DNA of 64,000 nt from Ampullaceana balthica. Lineage: Eukaryota > Mollusca > Gastropoda > Lymnaeidae. The notes below the pieces were generated by a model. The model searched no databases. It saw nothing but the letters and a program-made list of their open reading frames with translations, and had not been told where the DNA came from. Shown here piece by piece: positions 24,417 to 36,740 of this stretch; the stretch's first letter is position 1; each line of letters begins with the position of its first letter. The stretch is taken from assembly GCA_944989445.1 (NCBI GenBank), contig CALYLW010000319.1, positions 137,001 to 201,000 on the forward strand, written 5' to 3'. The translations under genes were made by a program, and so were the position numbers.

Positions 24417-26809
24417 TCTATACTAATAAAAGGCAAAGCCCTCACACACTCACTGACTCACTGATTCATCACTAATTCTCCAACTTCCCGTGTAGGTAGA
24501 AGCATGAAACTTTGGGAAGTTGTCGAGTAGCCTCTCGCGACGAAAATTGGAGTAAAAGAATTTTAAAAATAACACTCATGGGGGCCGGGGGCCCAAAAAC
24601 GTTTTTTTTCCTTATATGGCCTATATAAAATTTGAAAATCACCAATTCTCCTATTTCCCGAGTAGGCAGAAGCATGAAACTTTGGGAAGTTGTTGAGTAC
24701 AATCCCGCGATGGTAACGGGAGAAAAAATATTTAAATTATCACTTCCTGGGGGGCCGGGGGCCCAAATTAAGTTTTTTCCTTATATGAGCTTTATAAAAA
24801 CTAAAAATCACTAATTCTCCTATTTCCCGTGTAGGTAGAAGCATGAAACACTGGGTAGTTGATAAGCACACTTCCGCGATGGTAACAAGCGAAAAAAATA
24901 TTTAAAATAACACTTAATGGGGTCCGGGGGCCCAAATGTAGTTTTTTTCTTATATAAAAAAACTGACTCATCACTAATTCTCCAACTTCCCGTGTAGGTA
25001 TTAGCATGAAACTTTGGGAACTTGCTGAGTACACTCTCTCAACGATAATTGGCGAATAAGAATTTTAAAATTCACACTGTTGGGGGCCCGGGGCCCAAAA
25101 ACGCTTTTTTTCCTTATATGGACTATATAGAATATGAAATCACTAATTTTCTCATTTCTCGAGTAGGCAAAAGCATGAAACTTTGGGAAGTTGTTGAGTA
25201 AAAACCAGCGATAGCGACGGGAGGAAAAAAATTAAATTATCACTTCCTGGGGGCCGGGGGCCCAAATTAAGTTTTTTCCTTATATGAGCTATATAAAAAC
25301 TAAAAATCACAAATTCTCCTATTTCCCGTGTAGGTAGAAGCATGAAACTTGGGGGTAGTTGTTAAGTACACTTCCACGATGGTAACAGGTAAAAACAATA
25401 TTTAAATTATCACTTAATGGGGGCCGGGGGCCCAAATGTAGTTTTCTTCTTATATTAAAACAGACTCATCACTAATCTCGGATTTACCGCGTAGGTAGAA
25501 GCATGAAACTTTGGGAAGTTGTTGAGTACACCTCCGCGATGGTAATAGGCGAAAAAATATTCAAAATTTCACTTACTGGGGGCCCGGGGGCCAAAATGTA
25601 GTTTTTTCCTTATATGAGTTAAATAAAAACTGAAAATCACTAATTCTCACTGAAAATCACTAATTCTCCCATTTCCCGTGTAGGTAGAAGCATGAAACTT
25701 GGGGGAGTTGTTAAGTACACTTCCACGATGGTAACAGGTAAAAACAATATTTAAATTATCACTTAATGGGGGCCGGGGGCCCAAATGTATTTTCTTCTTA
25801 TATTAAAACAGACTCATCACTAATCTCGGATTTACCCGCGTAGGTAGAAGCATGAAACTTTGGGAAGTTGTTGAGTACACCTCCGCGATGGTAATAGGCG
25901 AAAAAATATTCAAAATTTCACTTACTGGGGCCCAGGGGCCAAAATGTAGTTTTTTCCTTATATGAGTTATATAAAAACTGAAAATCACTAATTCTCCTAA
26001 TTCCTGTGTAGGAAGTAGCATGAAACTTTGAGTAGTTGTTAAGTAACATTCTGCGATGGTAACAGGTTAAAAAACTATCTAGATTATCACTTACTGGGGG
26101 CCGGGGGCCAAAATGTAGTTTTCTTCTTATATAAAAAAACTGACTCATCACTAATTCTCCAATTTCTCGTGTTGGTAGCAGCATGAAACTTTGGAGAGTT
26201 GTTAAGTACACTTCCGCAATGGTAACAGGTGAAAAAGAATTTTGAAATTCACACTCATGGGGGCCGGGGGCCCAAAAACGTTTTTTTTTCCTTATTCTGG
26301 CTTTATAAAAATTAAAAATCCCTTATTCTCCTATTTCCCGAGAAGGTAGAAGCATGAAACTTTGGGTAGTTGTTGGATAACATTCCGCGATGGTAACAGG
26401 TGGAACAATTATATAAATTATCACATAACGGGGGCCGGGGGCCGAAATGTAATTTTTTTTCTTATATGAGCTATATAAAAACTGAAAATCACTAATTCTC
26501 CTATTTCCCGTGTAGGTGGAAGCATGAAACTTTGGGCGGTTGTTGAGTACCCTCCCGCAATGGTAGCAGACGGAAAAAAATTAAATTATCAGCTCGATAG
26601 GATCACGGGAAGTGTGTCATTTTTTTACTTTTCGTTTTTGTTTTTCTGCGGGACTACAACAGACAGACAGACAAGACGGTGAAGTTAATATATGTATTAT
26701 ATCCATCATGATCCATTTTGAAATCAATTTGTTTTGATTTGTGTTACGCGGGTTCTCAATGCTTACTGAAATCCTAATTTACCGCAGCAAAGCGCGGGTA
26801 TTTTGCTAG
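24417..26809 (+). mobile_element. Helitron-like unit H3 of tandem array
   Basis: Head tctatactaataaaaggcaa and tail ctag at 26806-26809. About 13 internal subrepeats. The close match to H2 suggests a recent common origin of these two units. Confidence 0.85.
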
Positions 26810-29345
26810 TCTATACTAATAAAAGGCAAAGCCCTCACTCACTCACACTCACTGATTCATCACTAATTCTCCAACTTCCCGTGTAGGTAGAAGCATGAAA
26901 CTTTGGGAAGTTGTCGAGTAGCCTCTCGCGACGAAAATTGGAGTAAAAGAATTTTAAAAATAACACTCATGGGGGCCGGGGGCCCAAAAACGTTTTTTTT
27001 CTTATATGGCCTATATAAAATTTGAAAATCACCAATTCTCCTATTTCCCGAGTAGGCAGAAGCATGAAACTTTGGGAAATTGTTGACTACAACCCCGCGA
27101 TGGTAACGGGAGAAAAAATATTTAAAATATCACTTCCTGGGGGCCGGGGGCCCAAATGAAGTTTTTTCCTAATATGAGCTATATAAAAACTAAAAATCAC
27201 CAATTCTCCTATTTCCCGTGTAGGTAGAAGCATGAAACACTGGGTAGTTGATAAGCACACTTCCGCGATGGTAACAAGCGAAAAAAATATTTAAAATAAC
27301 ACTTAATGGGGTCCGGGGGCCCAAATGTAGTTTTTTTCTAATATAAAAAACTGACTCATCACTATTTCTCCAACTTCCCGTGTAGGTATTAGCATGAAAC
27401 TTTGGGAACTTGCTGAGTACACTCTCTCAACGATAATTGGCGAATAAGAATTTTAAAATTCACACTGTTTGGGGCCCGGGGCCCAAAAACGCTTTTTTCC
27501 TTATATGGCCTATATAAAATTTGAAAATCACCAATTCTCCTATTTCCCGTGTAGGCAGAAGCATGAAACTTTGGGAAATTGTTGAGTACAATCCCGCGAT
27601 GGTAACGGGTGAAAATATATTTAAATTCTCACTTCCTGGGGGCCGGGGGCCCAAATTAAGTTTTTTCCTTATATGAGCTATATAAAAACTAAAAATCACT
27701 AATTCTCCTATTTCCCGTGTAGGTAGAAGCATGAAACTTGGGGTAGTTGTTAAGTACACTTCCACGATGGTAACAGGTAAAAACAATATTTAAATTATTA
27801 CTTACTGGGGGCCGGGGGCCCAAATGTAGTTTTTTCTTATATTAAAACTGACTCATCACTAATTCACGGATTTCCCGTGTAGGTAGAAGCATGAAACCTT
27901 GGGAAGTTGTCAAGTAGCCTCTCTCAACGACAAATGGCGTAAAAGAATTTTAAAAATCACACTCATGTGGGGCCGGGGGCCCAAAAACGTTTTTTTTTCT
28001 TATATGGCCTATATAATATTTGAAAATCAACAATTCTCCTATTTCCCGAGTAGGCAGAAGCATGAAATTTTGGGAAGTTGTTAAGTACAAACCCGTAATG
28101 GTAACGGGCGAAAAAATATTTAAATTATCACTTCCTGGGGGCCGGGGGCCCAAATTAAGTTTTTTCCTTATATGAGCTATATAAAAACTAAAAATCACTA
28201 ATTCTCCTATTTCCCGTGTATGTAGAAACATGAAACTTGGGGTAGTTGTTAAGTACACTTCCACAATGGTAACAGGTAAAAACAATATTTAAATTATCAC
28301 TACTGGGGGCCGGGGGCCCAAATGTATTTTTTTCTTATATTTAAATCTGAATCATCACTAATTTTACAGCTTCCCGTGTAGGTAGAAGCATGAAACTTTG
28401 GAAAGTTGTCAAGTACCCTCTCGCAACAATAATTGCAAAAAAGAATTTTAAAATTCCCGCTCATGTGGGGCCGGGGGCCCAAAAACATATTTTGTCCTTA
28501 TATGGCCTATATAAAATTTGAATATCACTAATTCTCCCATTTCCCGAGTAGGCAGAAGCATGAAACTTTGGGAAGTTGTTGAGTACACTTCCGCGATGGT
28601 AACGGGCGAAAAAATATTTAAATTTTCAATTACTGGGGCCCAGGGGCCCAAATGTAGTTTTTTCCTTATATGATCTATATAAAAACTGAAAATTACTAAT
28701 TCTCCTATTTCCTGTGTATGAAGAAGCATGAAAGTTTGAGTAGTTGTTAAGTAACATTCTGCGATGGTAACAGGTTAAAAAATTATATAAATTATCACTT
28801 AATTGGGGCCGGGGTCCCTACTGTAGTTATTTTCTTATATAAAAAACTGACTCATCACTGATTCTCCAATGTCTCGTGTTGGTAGCAGCATGAAACTTTG
28901 GAGAGTTGTTAAGTACACTTCCGCAATGGTCACAATCAAAACAAATGTAAAATTATCATTCACTAAGGAGGCCGGTGGCCAAAATGTAGTTTTTTTTCTG
29001 ATATGAGCTATATAAAACAGACTCATCATTAAATATATAACTTCCCGTGTAGGTAGGAGCATGAAACTTTGGGAAGTTGTTGAGTACCCTCCCGCCATGG
29101 TAGCAGACAAAAAAAATTAAAATATCAGCTCGATAGGATCGCAGGAAGTGTGTCATTTTTTACTTTTCGTTTTTGTTTTTCTGCGGGACTAGGACAGACA
29201 GACAGACAAGACGGTGAAGTTAATATATGTATTATATCCATCATGATCCAGATTGAAATCAATTGGTGTTTTGAATTTGTATTTCGCGGACTCTCAACGT
29301 AACTGAAATACTAATTTCCGCAGCGAAGCGGGTGTATTTTGCTAG
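26810..29345 (+). mobile_element. Helitron-like unit H4 of tandem array
   Basis: Head tctatactaataaaaggcaa; tail hairpin ccgcagcgaagcggg, then ctag at 29342-29345, followed by T. About 14 internal subrepeats, with more variants than H2 and H3. Right flank tatatatatatatggaacg joins the left flank cagtatctta of H1 to give a sequence present uninterrupted in reverse at 18690-18710. Confidence 0.85.
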
Positions 29346-29496
29346 TATATATATATATGGAACGAAACCTGTTTAAGAACCTTTCTCATGTCATTGTGTG
29401 TATGTGTATCAAATTTCACGTTGTTGGTTGTCTGGATCTTGAGTTATTAGGGAACAGACAGACAGACAGACAACAAATGCGTCTTATATGTCAAGA

Positions 29497-31532
29497 TATA
29501 CATCCACTATGAAATTGATTTAAATAAACAGGTGTTTTGAAATTGACCACTTGCACTAAATGGGCCCTGGGCCTTTAATGTCATTTTTTGCTTAAATGAG
29601 CTGTATAAAAAATTAGTTTTTCCGTTAGCTACTGAGTAAATGAATGGATCTTAACCAAACTTTGTATATAATAACTTGGTAGCCCGTATTAAAGTAACAA
29701 AGGGCACTGCTCTTCTAATATCAAATTGTTCAGGGCCGGGGGCCCCAAATGTATTTTTTCCTATATGATTAATATATTATTTTCCATTCTATTTTTAACT
29801 ATCTTGAGAAATATATCCATGAAGAAACTGAATTAAAATGAACAGCATTTTGAAATGTATATCTTACATCGAATGGGCCGGGGGCCCCAAATGTCTTTTT
29901 TTATATGCTCTAAGATATTATTTCCCACTCAGTTTTCAACGATCTTGAGAAATATATCCATGATGAAACTGAATTTAAATGAACAGGTTTTCAAAATGTA
30001 CATCTTGAAGCGAATGGGTCCGGGGGCCCCTTAATGTATGTTTTCCTTATATCTAAATCTATATATATATATAAATCAAAGTATGTCTGTGTGTGTGTGT
30101 GTGCATGTCCTTTATAGCTGACTAAACCATTAATCCGATCGTCATGAAATTTTTGGAGACTGTTGAGTACCCACCTGGAATGGTAACTGGCTACTTTTTT
30201 TCTAAATTTAGCACTCATGGGACACCGGGGGCCCATAATGTCATTTGTAGCTTATATGAGCTATATAAAAATTAGTTTTAAGCGCTAGCTACTGTGTAAA
30301 TTGTTGGATATTAACCAAACTTTGTATATAACAACTTGGTAGTCAATATTAAAATACTATAGGGCACTGAACTAATAGTCATTCCTTTTGGGGCTGGGGG
30401 CCAAAAAAGTCCCATTTCTTAAACGTTTAAGATTTTATTCGCTATTCAGTTATTAACAATCTTAATAAATAATGACACATTGTATTCATTATTATACAAA
30501 TTGAAATGAACAGGTGTTTTGAACTTTATATCTTGCACTGAATGGGCTCTGGGGCCCTTAATGTCTTTTTTGCTAATATAAGCTATATAAAAATTACTTT
30601 TTGCGTTAGCTACTGAGTAAATGAATGGATCTTAACCAAAATTTGAATACAAAAACTTGGTAGCCCAAATTAAAATACTATAGGGCACAGAACTTCAAAT
30701 GTCCATTCCTTCGGGGCCGGGGGCCCCAAATGTATTTTCTTCGTATATGTTTAAGATATTTTTCCACATTCAATTTTTCACGACCTTGGGGGATATATTT
30801 TTGAGGAAACGGAATTAAAATGAACAGGTTTTTGAAATTAACATCTTTATACGAGAGCGCCCAAGGGCCCCCTAAATGTCATTATTTTCTTATATTTGCT
30901 TTATAAAAATTAGTAATAGCGTAAAATACTGAGAAAATATATATATCTAGACCCTTTTTAGTATATAAAAACTCAAGGGTCTATATTTTATTACGATAGG
31001 GCACTGAACTCTTAATTTTCATTCCCTCTGGGCAGGGGGCCCAAACTGTCTTTTTTAGTAAATGTTTAATATTTTATCGTCCATTCAATTTTTAACAATA
31101 TTGAGAAATATAAATAAATGTATGTATTTTGAAATTTATTCAAATGAACACATGTTTCGCACTTTATTTCTCGTAATAATTAGGCCCTGGGGCCCTTAAT
31201 GTCGTTTTTTGCTTATACAAGTTTTATAAAAAAAATTGTAATGCGTTAGCTACTGAGTAAATGATTGGATCTTAACCAAACGTTGTATACAAAAACTTTG
31301 TAAGCCATATTAAAATACTTGGTTTCTGACATTTTTAGGTCAATTTCTTCGGGGCCGGGGGCCCCAAATGACTTTCTTCATATATGTTTAAGATATTTTT
31401 GCCATTCACTTTTTAACGATCTTGATAAATATATCTCTGATGAAACTGATTTAAAATGAAAAGGTTTTTGAAATTGACATCTCGGACCGAATAGGCCCGG
31501 GCTCCCTTTATGTCGTTTTATTTTACTATATC

Positions 31533-31563
<31 letters not shown>

Positions 31564-33177
31564 AAATCAACGTATGTCTCTGTGTGTGTGTGCATGTCCT
31601 TTTCTAGCTGATTAAACCATTCACCTGGTCGTCATGAACCTTTTCGAGACTGTTTATTATGCTCCCGTGATGGTAAATGGCTATTTTTTTCGAAATTAAC
31701 ACTCATGGGGCACCGGAGGCCCATAATGTCATGTTTTGCTTATATAAACTCCTTATGACCATTCATTCGGGCCTGGGGGCCCAAAATTCCATTTTTCTTC
31801 AACTTTTAAGAATGTATTCCCCATTTATTTATTAAAGATATTGAAAAGTAATGATAAATGCATCCATTATTATCCATATTGAAATGAACAGTTGTTTTGA
31901 TCTTTATGTCTTGCACAGAATGGGTGGGCCCTGGGGCCCTTTGTCATTTTTTTTTGCTTATATGAGCTATATAAAATTTAATTTATTTGTTAGGTACTAA
32001 GTAAATAAATGGATCTTAAATAAACTTTGTATTCAAAAACTTGGTATCCCATATTAAAATACTTAAGGGCACTGAAATTCTAACGTCAATTTCTTCGGGG
32101 CCGGGGCCCTTAATATGGCCCCAAATGTCGTATATGTTTAAGATATTTTTCCCACTCACGTTATAACGATCTTGAGAAATATATATCCATGATAAAACAA
32201 AATTAATATGAACAGGTTTTTGAAATTAAAATCTTGCACCGGATGGGCCCTGGGGCCCCTTAATTTCGTTTATTTTCCCTGTATTGGCTATATAAAAAAT
32301 TAGTTTAAGGGGTAGATAATGCGAAAATAACTGGATTTTGACCAAACTTAGTATATAAAAACTTTAGAGAATATATTAAATACTATAGGGCACTGAACTC
32401 CTAATGTCCATTCCCTCGGAGAAGGGGGCCCCAAATGTGTTTTTTTCTGAACATTATTAATTGTATTCCACGTTCAATTTTACACGATATTGAGAAATAT
32501 AGCTTGAGTACAATGGCAAGAAAAAAAATTAAGTTATCACTTATTTTGGTGGCTGGGCCCTTAATATCGTTTCTTTTTTTTGGTATGCTTTTTAATTATT
32601 AATTTATTTATCCTTTTGCTATGAAACTTGGACTTTTTTTCACACCGCGAAAGTTTCTTGCATAATAGTTTTTAAAACAAACCACTCATTTGTTTCTTTA
32701 AATTTATTCATTTTTAAATCCCTTATATTAACTTCACCGCCGTCTCTCTCTGTCGTTCGTCGTCGGGCAGGCAGAAAAACAAATTTAAAAAATGACCCAT
32801 ATCCCGTAAAGCCATCGAGCTGAAATTTGGCGCACAGACCCATGGCACCTAACAATGCACCGTAGCAAAATTTCAGATCAATCGAACGTACCGTAATTAA
32901 ATTAATTCATTTTTAGTTTATCTATATAAAACTATATGTAGGAGTCGCTATTGTTTACATTTTACGGGTGACTTGACTTCACGCCAGCCATTGGTGACAA
33001 CATCTCGTGTTTTAGCCAGGTTTAATTCACTCCGATTTAGTCTGTAAATGTTTGTCGCGTTGGAACATAATCAATAATTTCAGTTCTGTCTCATATAAAG
33101 GATTTATAGTCAAAAACTTTGTTTTTACTGGTCTTTTGTATTACTGAGATCGTTGCAACGCAAGACGGGTCTACTAG
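29497..33177 (+). mobile_element. Outer Helitron-like host, right part, degenerate copies
   Basis: Continues the element interrupted at 18116. It is built of repeated modules: gggccgggggccccaaatgt, gatcttaaccaaactttgta, cttgagaaatata. Heads (aaatcaa(a/c)gtatgtctctgtg, agctga(c/t)taaaccatt) restart near 30063 and 31540. A candidate 3' end is ctag at 33174-33177 followed by T. A reverse MITE-like copy sits at 32711-33137. Confidence 0.5.
32711..33137 (-). mobile_element. MITE-like element, subfamily 1, copy C (reverse)
   Basis: Reverse orientation: tttttaaatcccttatatta at the left, ggatttatagtcaaaaactt at the right. The interior has cagatcaatcgaacgtaccg and a tgacccatatcccgtaaagc-type word shared with the other copies. 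Confidence 0.75.
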
Positions 33178-33340
33178 TATATATATAAATGAAAGTATGT
33201 ATGTATGTATATCCTTTATAGCTGACTAAACCATTCATCCGATCGCCATGAAACTTTTGGAGACTTTGGAGTACGCTCATGGGATGGTCACTGGCAACTT
33301 TGTTTTGCAAAAATTAACACTAATGGGGCGCCGGGGGCCC
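33178..33340 (+). mobile_element. Helitron-like head truncated by minisatellite
   Basis: Another copy of the tataaatgaaagtatgtatg head, close to 17707 over about 160 bp, ending at gcgccgggggcccat where the 21-bp array begins. Confidence 0.65.
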
Positions 33341-34620
33341 ATAAATAAGGTGTGGGCCAGTTATAATAAGGTGTGGGCCAGTTATAATAAGGTGTGGGCA
33401 AGTTATAATAAGGTGTGGGCCAGTTATAATAAGGTGTGGGCCAGTTATAATAAGGTGTGGGCCAGTTATAATAAGGTGTGGGCCAGTTATAATAAGGTGT
33501 GTGCCAGTTATAATAAGGTGTGGACCGGTTATAATAAGGTGTGGGCCGGTTATAATAAGGTGTGGGCCGGTTATAATAATGTGTGGGCCAAGTTATAATA
33601 AGGTGTGGGCCAGTTATAATAAGGTGTGGGCCAGTTATAATAAGGTGTTGGCCAGTTATAATTAGGTGTGGGCCAGTTATAATAAGGTGTGGGCAGTTAT
33701 AATAAGGTGTGGGCCAGTTATAATAAGGTGTGGGCCAGTTATAATAAGGTGTTGGGCCAGTTATAATAAGGTGTGGGCCAGTTATAATAAGGTGTGGGCC
33801 AGTTATAATAAGGTGTGGGCCAGTTATAATAAGGTGTGGGCCAGTTATAATAAGGTGTGGGCCGGTTATAATAAGGTGTGGGCCAGTTATAATAAGGTGT
33901 GGGCCAGTTATAATAAGGTGTGGGCCAGTTATAATAAGGTGTGGGCCAGTTATAATAAGGTGTGGGCCAGTTATAATAAGGTGTGGGCCAGTTATAATAA
34001 GGTGTGGGCCAGTTATAATAAGGTGTGGGCCAGTTATAATAAGGTGTGGGCCAGTTATAATAAGGTGTGGGCCAGTTATAATAAGGTGTGGGCCGGTTAT
34101 AATAAGGTGTGGGCCGGTTATAATAAGTGTGGGCCAGTTATAATAAGGTGTGGGCCAGTTATAATAAGGTGTGGGCCAGTTATAATAAGGTGTGGGCCAG
34201 TTATAATAAGGTGTGGGCCAGTTATAATAAGGTGTGGGCCAGTTATAATAAGGTGTGGGCCAGTTATAATAAGGTGTGTGCCAGTTATAATAAGGTGTGT
34301 GCCAGTTATAATAAGGTGTGGGCCGGTTATAATAAGGTGTGGTTTTAAGGTGTGCCGTTATAATAAGGTGTGGGCCGGTTATAATAAGGTGTGGGCCAGT
34401 TATAATAAGGTGTGGGCCAGTTATAATAAGGTGTGGGCCAGTTATAATAAGGTGTGGGCCAGTTATAATAAGGTGTGGGCCAGTTATAATAAGGTGTTGG
34501 CCAGTTATAATAAGGTGTTGGCCCGTTATAATAAGGTGTTGGCCAGTTATAATAAGGTGTTGGCCAGCCATAATAAGGATTTATAATAAGGCGTGGACCA
34601 ATTATAATAAGCCGTGGAAT
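33341..34620 (+). repeat. 21-bp minisatellite array
   Basis: About 60 copies of a 21-bp unit (ataaggtgtgggccagttat and variants). Because 21 is a multiple of three, long frames stay open on both strands (a 427-codon GPHLIIT frame on minus, VWASYNK frames on plus). Single-base indels shift between equivalent frames, as expected for non-coding DNA. Confidence 0.96.
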
Positions 34621-34640
34621 CGTATGGTTTACTTACCTGG

Positions 34641-35199
34641 TGAAACATTCATAAGAAATAGAATAAAATAAACACTAACAACATATCCTCGCCAGTAAGT
34701 TTCCTTATCCATCAAACACAAACCGCTCTTGTTCTTGTTTAATCTACAACAATACGCCATTCTTGTGGTTGACACAATCAATTTGATGGTTTTTAGTTCA
34801 ACATTTCAACCTGAAAACTGAATAAATCCGTATAATACGATGCATAACGTGCTGTACTAAGAACGTTGCATCAAAGATTTTTTTTAAGATTTTTGTGTGT
34901 GCATGTTACTGTTACTTGGAAGACTCAGATAATAGAAGGCATAGCAGATAATGAATTGAATAAAGATAACTTTAGAAAGATACAACAGTGGGAAGCTAAA
35001 ACACATCTAGGACATTAAATGGACACAGATTACTGACTGATAGCTATACCATCATTACATTCTATGATTTATCAACGCTTTTATCTGATAAGTTTTTAAA
35101 GGTGTAGTCGTTTAAAGAGCCAACGTAATTCGAGCAATTATCTCACATCGCACATATTAAACGTATATAAATATTTTATAGTAATGGTGAATTTCATAT
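34641..35199. other. No recognisable gene
   Basis: Unique-looking AT-rich DNA between the array and the SINE. Nothing recognised. Confidence 0.5.
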
Positions 35200-35415
35200 G
35201 CACGGTGGTCGAGTGGCAGCTCTCGACTGGCGTACCGATGGTCACGGGTTCGAATCCATCTGAAGGCAAGCTCCGAATGAGTACCAAGCCGTGGCCTGTG
35301 AACGCTGCACCACTTGCCAACAGATCATCTGTCATGGTCTGTGAACGCAATTATCTTCTGCATAGAAGGAGCGTCTGTATAGATAAGATAAGAAGAGAAG
35401 ATAAGCACTGACAAA
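35200..35415 (+). mobile_element. tRNA-derived SINE
   Basis: RNA polymerase III-type promoter boxes are visible: A box tggtcgagtgg (about 35206-35216) and perfect B box ggttcgaatcc (35247-35257), about 40 bp apart. A conserved-looking body follows and then a 3' tail of gataagataagaagagaag. No coding capacity. It would need a LINE partner for movement. Confidence 0.75.
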
Positions 35416-35473
35416 GGTACGTGGGTGCGGACCGCATTGTTTGACACCGTCTCGCAGAGTGGACGACAAATTG

Positions 35474-35934
35474 AAAAAACAAACCCGTAAAAACAATGTT
35501 TTTGACTATAAATCCCTTATATATGAGACATAACTAACAGTATTGATTATTTTCAAACGCTACAAACATTGACAGACTGACACCGAGTGATGTCCCTTGT
35601 CTTTAATAAATAGGGGTGGGACGTGAGGGGGGTGTCGGCACGACGGTCGGCGTCAACTCAAACTCACGTGGAAGTGGAAGAAAAAAACAATAACAAACCG
35701 TGAATTTGAATTACATACCTCATATAAGGATAAACTAAAAATGCATTAATTTAATTACGGTACGTTCGATCGATCTGAAATTTTGATACGATGTATTGTT
35801 AGGTCAGATGTGTGCCAAATTTCAGCTTGTTCGGAACACGGGAAGTGGGTCATTTTCGACTTTTGTTTTTCAGCCCGCCCATGAGATGATGAGATGATGA
35901 GACGGCCGCGAAGTTAATATAAGGGATTTAAAAA
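35474..35934 (+). mobile_element. MITE-like element, subfamily 1, copy D
   Basis: Head aaaaacaaacccgtaaaaac and gactataaatcccttatat; tail gaagttaatataagggattt. The 14-bp inverted repeat taaatcccttatat is exact here. Confidence 0.8.
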
Positions 35935-36164
35935 TGTCATATTTACTACATCTTGCTTAACTTTTATGAAATAGACGCTTTATGTAGTGACCTATAAAGA
36001 AGATTATTAAATTATTTGTCCCTCTTGAAGTTAATTATATTGCTTGTAACATAGACAACGGTAACCACCATGAACGCCCAGTTTTCAGACAATATGATAT
36101 TCTCTTCTAAGGTCAAGCTTCCATCTAAAGACTCAGCTCGTTGATTTACTGGTAAGCCTCATCA

Positions 36165-36740
36165 AGCTTCCCCATAAAGATATCTCTCCATAGTTGTGGA
36201 AACTAAGCCTGTGCACCTCAACCAACGTTGGCCCTCGGTGCCAACATAAAGATATCTCTCCATAGTTGTGGAAACTAAGTTGTGCACCCCGACCAACGTT
36301 GGCCCTCGGTGCCAACATAAAGATATCTCTCCATAGTTGTGGAAACTAAGTTGTGCACCCCGACCAACGTTGGCCCTCGGTGCCAACATAAAGATATCTC
36401 TCCATAGTTGTGGAAACTAAGTTGTGCACCCCGACCAACGTTGGCCCTCGGTGCCAACATAAAGATATCTCTCCATAGTTGTGGAAACTAAGTTGTGCAC
36501 CCCGACCAACGTTGGCCCTCGGTGCCAACATAAAGATATCTCTCCATAGTTGTGGAAACTAAGTTGTGCACCCCGACCAACGTTGGCCCTCGGTGCCAAC
36601 ATAAAGATATCTCTCCATAGTTGTGGAAACTAAGTTGTGCACCCCGACCAACGTTGGCCCTCGGTGCCAACATAAAGATATCTCTCCATAGTTGTGGAAA
36701 CTAAGTTGTGCACCCCGACCAACGTCGGCACTCGGTGCCC
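36165..36740. repeat. 71-bp tandem array
   Basis: About eight copies of a 71-bp unit (containing cataaagatatctctccata and accaacgttggccctcggtg). Inner copies are almost identical; the outer ones diverge. Overlapping minus frames offset by 71 bp are artefacts. Confidence 0.96.

Larger units (their letters stand above)
18117..29496 (-). mobile_element. Helitron (minus), expanded by nested Helitrons
   Basis: The 3' end on the minus strand is a hairpin (cccgggcaagccggg), tacttgtcc and ctag (18120-18117), followed by T. The 5' end is A|tcttgacatataagacgcat at 29496. The same 5' head and 3' tail occur on the complete plus copy at 18533-19411. The flanks 18116 and 29497 rejoin to an AT target whose surrounding sequence matches related uninterrupted copies. 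Own sequence is about 1.2 kb (18117-18532, 19412-20067, 29346-29496); the rest is later insertions. Confidence 0.7.

Noticed and set aside
20123..29110. Many minus frames reading MLLPTREIGELVI..
   Set aside because: They recur with the 166-bp Helitron subrepeat, start and stop irregularly, and resemble no protein; identical frames at 22114 and 24472 only reflect DNA duplication.
33288..34586. 427-codon minus and 306-codon plus frames (GPHLIIT and VWASYNK repeats)
   Set aside because: They are translations of a 21-bp minisatellite, open on both strands, with single-base indels shifting between equivalent frames.
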